Source of the DNA: Kuschelorhynchus macadamiae | Lineage: Eukaryota; Arthropoda; Insecta; Coleoptera; Curculionidae | Length of the DNA stretch: 64,000 bases | Assembly (NCBI GenBank): GCA_030620095.1 | Contig: JAUTXW010001314.1 | Coordinates: 2,516,001-2,580,000, forward strand | Direction: 5' to 3' | In this document: positions 12,401 through 22,300 of the stretch, one piece after another | Layout of the letters: each line of letters begins with the position of its first letter | Numbering within the stretch: the stretch's first letter is position 1 | Program-made: the position numbers and the translations under genes | The notes under the pieces: generated by a model | Database searches by the model: none | Seen by the model: the letters and a program-made list of their open reading frames with translations, nothing else | Told to the model about the DNA's origin: nothing

Positions 12401-15400
12401 AATTATATGGGGATAGGAAATTAGAGTAAAGTCAAAACCCAAACTCAAAACACTTTATTGTCTAGAAATGGAATTCACTGACAAAGCAAAAGGAAAAAAT
12501 AAATGATTTAACAATATATAAACTTAAAAAGTATAGTGTGAGCATTTAAAAATAGCACAAAAAAAACCTAAGTAAAGAGTTTGTATAAGTGGAAAATACA
12601 CTGGATATATATTAAAAGGAACAACAACAAGTGTATAGTATAGACTAAGACATAAAAAGACCAGAACAGTTTACATAGCTAAAATTAAATTAAAAATAAC
12701 AAATAGTATAACATTTTCAGGCTCTACTAGAGCCGAATGCATAAAAATAAGATAGTGTATTTGATTATACATGACACATGGAGAAAAATACAGAATTAAA
12801 TTAAAAATTGTCATTTAAAAACTCATTTACGGTATAGTAGGCTCTCGCACGTAGCAGTTTCTCGACCTGTTTTCTAAACGGAATCAAAAGTATAATCGAC
12901 ATGATATTTGGGAACAGATGGTTGAAATTCGCTCATCTATGAAAGCATTCAAATTTATAATCATTTATCTGTAACTGTTAGAAATCAAGTTGACTTGAAA
13001 ATGTTTAAAAAAGATGTATCATATTACTTAAAAAAGCCTATTATAATTTATCATAATACTATGCAAATTACCTTTAATTGGTAATCATTGCAACCTTACT
13101 TTTAATTTTTTAATTGAAAAGTGTTGTCTGTTTTTTTTACTTTTTATTTTTTTCCTACATTTTGGAACTGTTTTAAATGTGACTTATATTTTAATTGCAT
13201 GTATGTATTTATTTTCTTTTTTCTTGAAATGTTTTGTTTATTTATAATTGTTTTTATATCACTAACATAAATCAGAAACATGTATCTACCTCGTAGTTGT
13301 GTGTTTGTGATAATGCTTCTGAATTTTTAGGTTTTAAGATTTTTTTTCCAGCTTTGTCAACAAGATTTAATTCTTTAGACAATAAAGCATATTTGACTTT
13401 GACTTTGAATAATTTTTTCCCATCATATATGAATTCTTAACCTGAGTTAAAGTTGGAATAGGAAGGGAAATCACATTTGTGCTTCTAACATTATAATCAT
13501 GCTCTACAACTGATAAATTTACATACAGTTTAAACATATATTTAACGGCTCTCTTTTCAAAAATCTAAACACTTTGAAAAAAATTATGCAGAACAAGTAT
13601 ACCAAGACTAAAATATGTGCTTGCCAAATATTATTACTTAAGGTTTATATTATATAGGCAAATAACATAAAATAAAAATAACAAAAGTTAAATTAGGCGA
13701 ATACCATAAGAACATTTAGACAGGCATATAAGTTAAAATAACATGCCCTGGAACATGGTAGAATTCCATATTTTATTCATTATTTAAAAATGGGCTGATA
13801 AAGGCCAGTTTTAAAAAATTGTTCAGAACAAGTATCCCAAAAACAAACAATGTATTGTAAATGGGACCCAATTAATATATCAATCTCACTATGCTACCAT
13901 CTAGCTTATTTGATGTAATTCTGATAGCTTAGGAGTTTGATGCCAATTTTGATTTTAATTACTTAATATTGTCAGATTCTCCCAGACTACAGTAAATCGG
14001 AGTCATAGGATGCTCAGATTATTAATTGAAACCAACTGTTTAAAACATAATTTAAACTATCTAACCAAAATATAAACTTATTACACTTGAGCTTGAAAAA
14101 AACTGCCAACTGTAAGCAAGTTTTTATATAAATAATGGTGCGATATCAAACTGGCAGACTTGCCTTGTCTCACTTCCTACCTTTAGCTATATCAAAACTA
14201 CTGGAAATTACCTTGTTTGGGAAATGCATTTTAAACAGCCAGCTTATCCCATATGATACAAATGCACTCTGGGGGAACCTTCTTTAAACTGGTCTATATT
14301 CCTCACCTAAACTAAACACATTTTCTCAAGCCTTATTGTTTTTATCAATATAAACTCCTGTTAATCTTAAAATTTCTGTAAATATTTCAAGGCAGTATAG
14401 AAGCCCCGTTTACAAAGACCCCCCAACAGCATGAAGAGAATGCGCACCCTACTAACGTGGTAAATGTATACGAGTTTAACAGGGATAATATAGTTTATAA
14501 CTAGTTTTCTAAAGACTGAGTGTTTCTCTACATTTACCACACAAAGTTTTTGGTGCGCTAAGTCCCACCCCGGTTGCCTTATTTACTCGCAATTTGTTTA
14601 GCTTTAGTTTTGGTTAAAGATCATGAATTTAAAAAATGCAAAGTAGTGGTAATGATTTGTAACAGTTTAATAATTCAATTGTAATTAAAGGTATTTTCAA
14701 AAACTCACCCAATATATATCACCTTATATCAGCTAATAATGTGACTAGGCAGAATTGATGTTTACACTTTTTCTATTCCGAGCGGTGTGGGAACGGACCG
14801 CCCGCACGGAGGACAATTCTAGTATAATAAATTAACTGTCGAGTGAAGCACATTAACGTTGGCCGATATGTCTGAAGCTTTGGATTATTTTAAATGTCAG
14901 CAAATATGTTTTTTCAAGGCCCGTCCTAATGCAGATTAAATTTTTGGTGCAAAGTGCTATGGATGTAATCACATTTTATGCAAGAATTGTGCCTTCATTA
15001 GTACTACAAAAGCTCATGTTATTTCTCTTGCTCAAAGAAACATTCTCTTTTACTGCACGGATTGTAAACTATATGTAAGGGATGTTTCAAGAATAAAAAA
15101 AATGGGTAGTTTGGATAAGACTAAGAATAAGACAGACATCATACTAAAGGAGGAAGAAAACTCAAAATTGAATAAAATGGTAGTTGAGTTAAAAACAAAA
15201 TTAAATAAGCGAGAGATGGATATAGAAAGGATGGAGTAGGAATTCGAAAAAAAAATACAAGATCTAGAAAATAATATTGCCAATATGACAGATCAACTAA
15301 AACAAAAGGATAACTATCTGTCACGACAAAGACTAAACCAAGATTTTTAAGATGAAGTATTTGAGAGTGAAAAGGTATACATTGATAAGGTAAAAGAGCT

Positions 15401-16313
15401 GAACAAAGAAATCACCAATTTAAACAAGCGAAATGGTAGTATCAATGAGACAAATGTCCAATTGCAATGTCAAGTGCAGTCTTATCAAAGTAAATTGCAG
15501 GAGGTGGAAAGGCACTTAAAAGGGACTTAAAAGATATGACTCAGTTGAACAGAGATATGGTCGATTCAATACGTACTCTAGAAAAAGATCATCTCAAGAT
15601 GAGATACATCAAAGTAGACTTTCTACCACCCAGAAACTAACTTCTCAGAAAGTTCAGAATTTATCTGGTCCATCAGGTACTTCAATTCAACAAGTGAGAC
15701 CTAACAGATTAGTATGTCTCATGAAGTATGCAAGGGAGTCCAGGTATGATATTAATTGTCAATATGAAAACATTTTATTGTTTGGAGAAGTTGTGGACAT
15801 TGCCTTGACGAGCAGTAAAGGTTATTCTAAAACTGATTATGTAATCATTTTTATAGGCAAAGAAAACGCGGGTCAAAATAAAATTGTGGAGAAATCCACT
15901 CTAGAGAAATTAACTACACTGTCTGTGAAAACTAATGTAATTGTGATTGGGTCTCCTTATGTTTCTAACAGAAACAATTTTAACAAGTTTCTTCATGACA
16001 TTAATATCAGTGTTCAGAAGTTTATTTTTGATAATGTTGGAAATGCCATATATTTAACTATGGATAATTTTATGCATGTAGAAGAAAGAACTTGGTCAGG
16101 GGAACCATGCTATAATAGTAAAAAACTACTCTTTAGGTATCTGCGTAATCAATTATTTCATAATTTCGCTGACAAAGAGAAAGGTGTAGTTAACGTATGC
16201 TTAAGGAGTGGGGAAACAGTAAATAACCCGGAAAAAGAAATGCATAGGAGTCAAGCGACAGGTAGGGAACAGGAGCAGTCTCATTTTTTACAGTAGGAAA
16301 TCGAGATTGTATC

Positions 16314-16345
<32 letters not shown>

Positions 16346-19300
16346 GGTTATTAGACAGTAGGCGGTTGTAACCGATTAACTGCCATTATTATGTCCATGC
16401 ACTTTAAATTTAACTATCCACACTTTATACTTGTGATTACACCCCAGTACCAACATAATTGTCCAGTCTGTTCTTAAAAGCATTTATACTGGGAGCAGTT
16501 ACGACATCTTCAGGGAGCTCATTCCACTGTTGGACTGTGCGATTAGTAAGAAAGTATTTCCTCGAGAGTCTACGACTCAGCTCTGCTGTCAACTTTAGAG
16601 AATGTCCTCGGAGATGTTGATTAGTGTTTCTGTGAAAGAAATTTATGTCACATTTGTAGTGCCCATGTAGGATTTTAAAGGTTTCTATTAGGCATCCTCT
16701 ATTTCGCCTCTCCTCCAGTGTGCTAAGCTTGAGGGCTTTAAGCCTGTCCTCATAAGACAACCCTCTCAACAGAGGTGGGATTTTTGTCGCTCTTCTTTGG
16801 ACCCTCTCTAGAGCATCAATATCCTTTTTGAAATACGGACTCCACACAACAACGGCATGCTCCAACAATGGTCTTACATATGTCTTGTAGACTTTGAGAA
16901 ATAGTTCCGGTGTCATGTTGCGGAAACATCTACGAATTAGATAGATTGTGCAGTTTGCCCTTTTCACAATGTTGTTTATGTGATGCTCCCACTTCAGATC
17001 ATGTGAAATGCGAACACCGAGGTCCACCTGTTCAGTGGAACATACAATCTATCAGACCTAAATATAATGAATTGGAACAGTTTTTGGCACATGTCTCCTT
17101 TCCTCCATGTCGCCTGTTACTTTTAACTGAGCATTGGTTAAAAAACGATGAACCTCTATTTATGCCTAATTATCGTATAGTTTCAAAATTTTGTAGAAAT
17201 GATTATATTCACGGTGGTACCTAGCTCACAAACGATTTCTGCTTCTTCATAAGTTTAAACATATAGATAAGTTTAATCATATGAAAATTGAAAAGGAATT
17301 TGAATTTTCTCTAGCTCATGAGACTACAAATAAATTCTATATATTGTGTGTATATCGTCCGCCAAATTCAGACGTTCACAGCTTTGCTACTAGACTAGAA
17401 ACGTTATTAGCAGGGCTTCCTCCACATGCATCTATAATTCTTGGAGGAGACCTAAATATAAACTTTCTCGACTCAGGCAAAAGCGAGGTTCAAAATCTAA
17501 AAAACTTGCTGTCTTCATTTAATTTGCGGATGCATGTGGGGGGATGTACGCGTGTAACGGCTTTGTCATCAACATGTGTGGATTACTTATGTACTAATTT
17601 TGAAAAAAATGTTGTGGATTGTTGCATTGTACCTGCTGGTCTGTCGGACCATGACGCCATATTGTGTACTATTAATACTGGGCTTGCTACAGAGCCAAAG
17701 TTGCGTAAAAAAAAGTGACGAATATAAATAAATAGCCTTTAGCCTTTATAAATAAATAAATAAATAGCCTTTATTTCCAACAGGTAAAAAACCCACTTAC
17801 AGGAAATTCAATAACAAAATTAAGTGAAAAACACAAGAAAAAAAATACAAAACAACTGTTTTTTGAGATACAACAATACTTAAATCTAAATCTAAATATG
17901 TATTACAGTACCTAAGTTAGTTGATCTAACATTTAATAAAAAATAGAAAATTAAGTAAGTAAATTACATGTATTAACAAAAGCAACCTAATGAGTGTTTG
18001 GATCACTCCAGATTTAAAAAGGAACTGATGATGCTACTCAATGAGTCAAAGTGCAAATCGCACGCATGAGACACCGAGTTGAGGACTGAACACATAAAGT
18101 ATACCAGACTCCGTCTAAAAATATTTGATCTGCCTGTGCTGAGATAGAACACCGAAGTATGCCGTGTTTCGAGGCGGGGAACGCGAAAATATAACTCCCC
18201 AAGAATAAATGGACAGTCAACTTTATTATGAGTGAGGCCATATATTAGTTTTAAGCTTTGAATTTTTCTTCTTGTTGCTAAGGATGATATATTAAATCTC
18301 TGCAAAAGCTGACCGTGATCACAACCTCTTGGAGGGTAAGCACCATCTGCCCTAAAAGCTAAATACTTTAGAAAACGTCGCTGCAAGGCTTCTAAAGCCT
18401 GAACATGGCAATTATAAATAGGATTCCAAACCACTGCGGCATACTCCAGCTTTGATCTTATGAAAGAGCAATATAATAATACCATTGTTTGTGTCTCAGT
18501 AAAATTTTTACAGTTCCCCATAAGAAATCCTAATGTTTTGAAGGAAGTTGTAATTAGATAATTTATATGGGGAATGAAGGTAAGTTTAGGGTCAAATTCA
18601 ATGCCAAGATCTCGAATACTACTATCCGGTCTGCCAAGCACCGTACCATCTAGAGCACAATTATACATCAATGGGTTATTTCTGCGACTGAAGGTCATTA
18701 CATAACATTTTGATAAATTTAATACAAGTTTATTGCTAAGACACCATTCATATACCAATGATAGATTTTTTTGTAGGTGATCACAATCTGATAAAGCCTG
18801 AATTTTAGTAAAGAGCTTTAAGTCGTTTGTATATGCCAGTGTATGACATTCAGTTATATTAAGATCATTAATAAAAATGAGAAAAAGCAGGGGCCCCAAA
18901 TTGGACCCCTGTGGTACACCAGAAGAGACTTTATATGATGGTGATCTGAAGTGCTCATATTCAACAAACTGGGAATGTCCTAATAGATATGATTTGAACA
19001 TTATTAAGAGTTGTTGTGACATACCAAAGTTCTCCAGTTTATGGATCAGGACGATTTGATCAAAAGCTTTCTGAAAGTCTTGTAACAACGTCTAATTGTC
19101 CCCTGGAATCCAGTGACTTGTAGGCAGTCTGGGACAAGGATGCCAGGTTGGTTGTGCAAGAACGTGAATCTAGAAAGCCATGTTGATGGGGAGAGAGAAG
19201 CTTTCGAACCCCTGAATATAACTGATCATACAGAATAATTTCAAATAGTTTACAAAAATTACAGAGTATCGAGATGGGTCTAAAATTTTGTATCAATGTT

Positions 19301-22300
19301 TTATCACCCTTCTTAAAAATAGGTATGACTTTTGCTGTTTTCAAAGTATCTGGAAAAATGCCCTTATCAAGTATTAAGTTAAAAACGTGTAGAAGTGGGA
19401 CAGAAAGGACTCCCGTGCAATCTTTTACTATAAAACTGGGTATTTCATCAACACCGGCTGTTGGTTTGTCTTTGAGTTTGTTGCTAGCTTGTATTATATC
19501 TTGAAAGGATATTATGTGAATGCCTATTATATCGGAGTTTAACACAGGGGACTTAACATAGTTATTGGGAGAAGAAATAGTATAGACACTTTGGAAATAA
19601 TTTGTCACCCTCCTTTAGGGTACCAGGGATGCTGGTATGCCCCTTTTTACTTCGGACAAAAGACCAAAAGGTGGAAGGATCAGAAATAATGTTCATCTCA
19701 GCGTTTCTTATATAATTTTTATATGCATCGTTACTCTGAGCATGAATAAGACGTCTGAGCGAGCAGAGTCTCCGATAATGAACCGGCGTTTTATATTTTT
19801 TGTATTCTTTATGTGCTTTTTCTTTTTTATATATATTTTCAATTATATCATGCGAAAACCAGGGTGGAAAGCGACGGCGGCATTGCCGTTTTAGCGGAGT
19901 ACAGACTTGGAAAATTGTATCCATTACTTGGTAAAGTGCTGCACAGCATGTATTGACGTTCTGACTTTCCAGTATTGATGGCCAGTCAGCCTCAAGAAGC
20001 AAGCTATATAAGCGAGAAAAATCCGCCTTTCTGAAGTTGTACTGTTTAGGACTGTTCTTATTAATAGAAAAATTATTAAATAAAGGATGAATAGCTTCAA
20101 AAGTAATGAAAAGAGAGGGATGGTGTGTGTCTTCTGCAACAAAAGGAACATCACCATATCGTACAACTTCACAAGATATGTTTGAAAACACCAGATCGAG
20201 TAAACTGTTATTTGAATTTAAAACGTTATTGGCCTGTTTGACATTTAATATATTTGCTAAGTTACAGATTAAGCCGCATTTCGATTCAATTACAGTGTCG
20301 CTTACATAATCCGGTATGTTATAATAAAGATTCCAGTTATAGAAGGTTTTCCCAAATGTGTACCGAAATGAATTGGAGTAGCATATTGGACTTTAATGAT
20401 TCTCTTGACCAATGGCACCGTTTGATTTTGAATATTTTTAATAATGCATTTCCACAAAAATTTATAAAGAATAAGAAGAGAAAAGGGGTATACAGCAGGC
20501 CTAAGGGTTTCAGCCAAAAATATATGTTCCTTGCACTATATTCGTAAGTTTGCATTACATAGTAATCATTTTATTGCCTATTACAATAAGTATCGCAGCA
20601 TATATAGGAGTACTATTAGAATGACAAAAAAACTGTATTACGCTAGAAGACTTGATTGTTCATCTAACAAGCCGAGGGAAGCGTGGAAAATAATCACTGA
20701 GTTTTGTCAAAGAGATAGGCAAACAACATCAACTTATGGCATGGATTCGCATAAGCTAAATTTATTTTATTGTTCAATAGCTGCTGGTCCTGCTATCAGA
20801 TTGTGGCGATCCTATTAAATATTTGGAAGGAAAGAATATAACAGAGTCGTTTTATTTTACTCCTGTTGACATTGAGGAGATACAGCAAATTTTTGGGGAG
20901 ATCAGGAATAAGCATTCTTTTGGCTGGGATGAGCTGTCTTTGAGAGTTTTTCTTTCACTCCCCAATGAGGCTTTGAGGGTCCTAACAGAGTCTATAAATA
21001 CATCATTCGTTGTGGGGGAGTTTCCGGCATGTTTAAAAAAAAGTAACATTATCCCTGTGTTTAAGGGTGGTGATTCACAGGATCCCTCGAACTATAGGCC
21101 AATATCCCTTCTTCCAACATTGTCGAAGATAATTGAGAAGTTAGTAAAAAAGAGAATGATCTCCTTTTTGCAAAGGCACTGCATACTTACATCAGAGCAG
21201 TTCGGTTTTCGCGACTTACTAGGTACTGGGGATACAGTGTTCCATTTCCTGGAAAACCTTTACCTGCATCTTAACGACGGAGAGGCGGCAGCTGCAGTAT
21301 TCTGTGACTTATCGAAAGCATTTGACTGCGTGAGTCACGGAATATTACTGCAAAAGCTCGAAGTGTATGGCTTTTGAGGCATCGTGCTGGAGTGGTTTAG
21401 GTCATATTTAAATGGCCTTAGGCAGGCTGTGAGGAGCAGCAATGATGTATCTGAACCTCTGGAGGTGAGCTGGAGGACCATTATTGTTTTTGCTCTATGT
21501 TAATGATTTACCATCACTTAGGATTAGAGGTTCCTTCACAATTTTTGCGGACAACCCAACCATATTATGGCATGACCGGTGTGTTGACAGGTTACACGGG
21601 GATATGGCTGAGGATCTGATGGAAGTGAAAAAATGGTGTGACGTAGCTCTGTGTGATCAGTTAGTGATTAGGACTTCATATCGACAGTGAACTGAAATTT
21701 GAACAACATATAATGAACATTTCAAAAAAGATTTCCTCAGGATGCAATGCTATTAGGGTTATTTCTAGAGAACTAGATCCTGATACAACAAGGAACGCGT
21801 ATTTTGCCTGTATTATTTAGCTTATTGAAAGCCACCTGAGACATGGTATAGCTTTCTTTGAAATGGTCTCATTAATGTTTAAGAGTGAAATTAACTCCCA
21901 TGTCTCGGCGTACAATACCTGAAATACAAATTCTATTCATCTGCCACTACCATCCAGTACATTAACCCAAAAGCCAATATTTTATAATAGTAAAAAACTT
22001 TTTAATAAACTGCCTTTACCAATTCGAGAGATAACCTGTTATAAAAAATTCTGGAGAGAGGTTAAAAAAGTATTGGTTGGGAAAGCCTACTATACAGTAA
22101 ATGAATTTTACTCAATTTTATGTAGTTCATCTTTTTATGTTCTATTTGTCACAATTGACCATAACTGTGAATGTGTTTTATATTTTGTATTATAGTCCCT
22201 CTATTTTTTTTGTATTTGTATTTTAATTGACATTTTAAATATTTATTTTGTTGTCACTGTCAAATGTATGTTATTGTTGGTTCAATTTTATATTACTTAT

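Larger units (their letters stand above)
16310..17028 (-). mobile_element. 5'-truncated LINE inserted between ORF1 and ORF2, with (AAT)n tail
   Basis: Minus strand carries one open frame (17027-16437) and ends with a (AAT)n run, seen on the plus strand as (TTA)n at 16313-16344. The insertion separates ORF1 of the host LINE from its ORF2, which restarts near 17030 with QWNIQSIRPKYNEL. I could not find a clear target duplication. Confidence 0.85.

Noticed and set aside
16437..17027. Intact 196-codon frame as a host gene
   Set aside because: Its motifs are those of the C-terminal part of a LINE ORF2, and the (AAT)n tail confirms a retrotransposed fragment.
19637..19894. Plus-strand frames at 19.3-20.3 kb
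   Set aside because: Antisense shadows of the minus-strand LINE RT.
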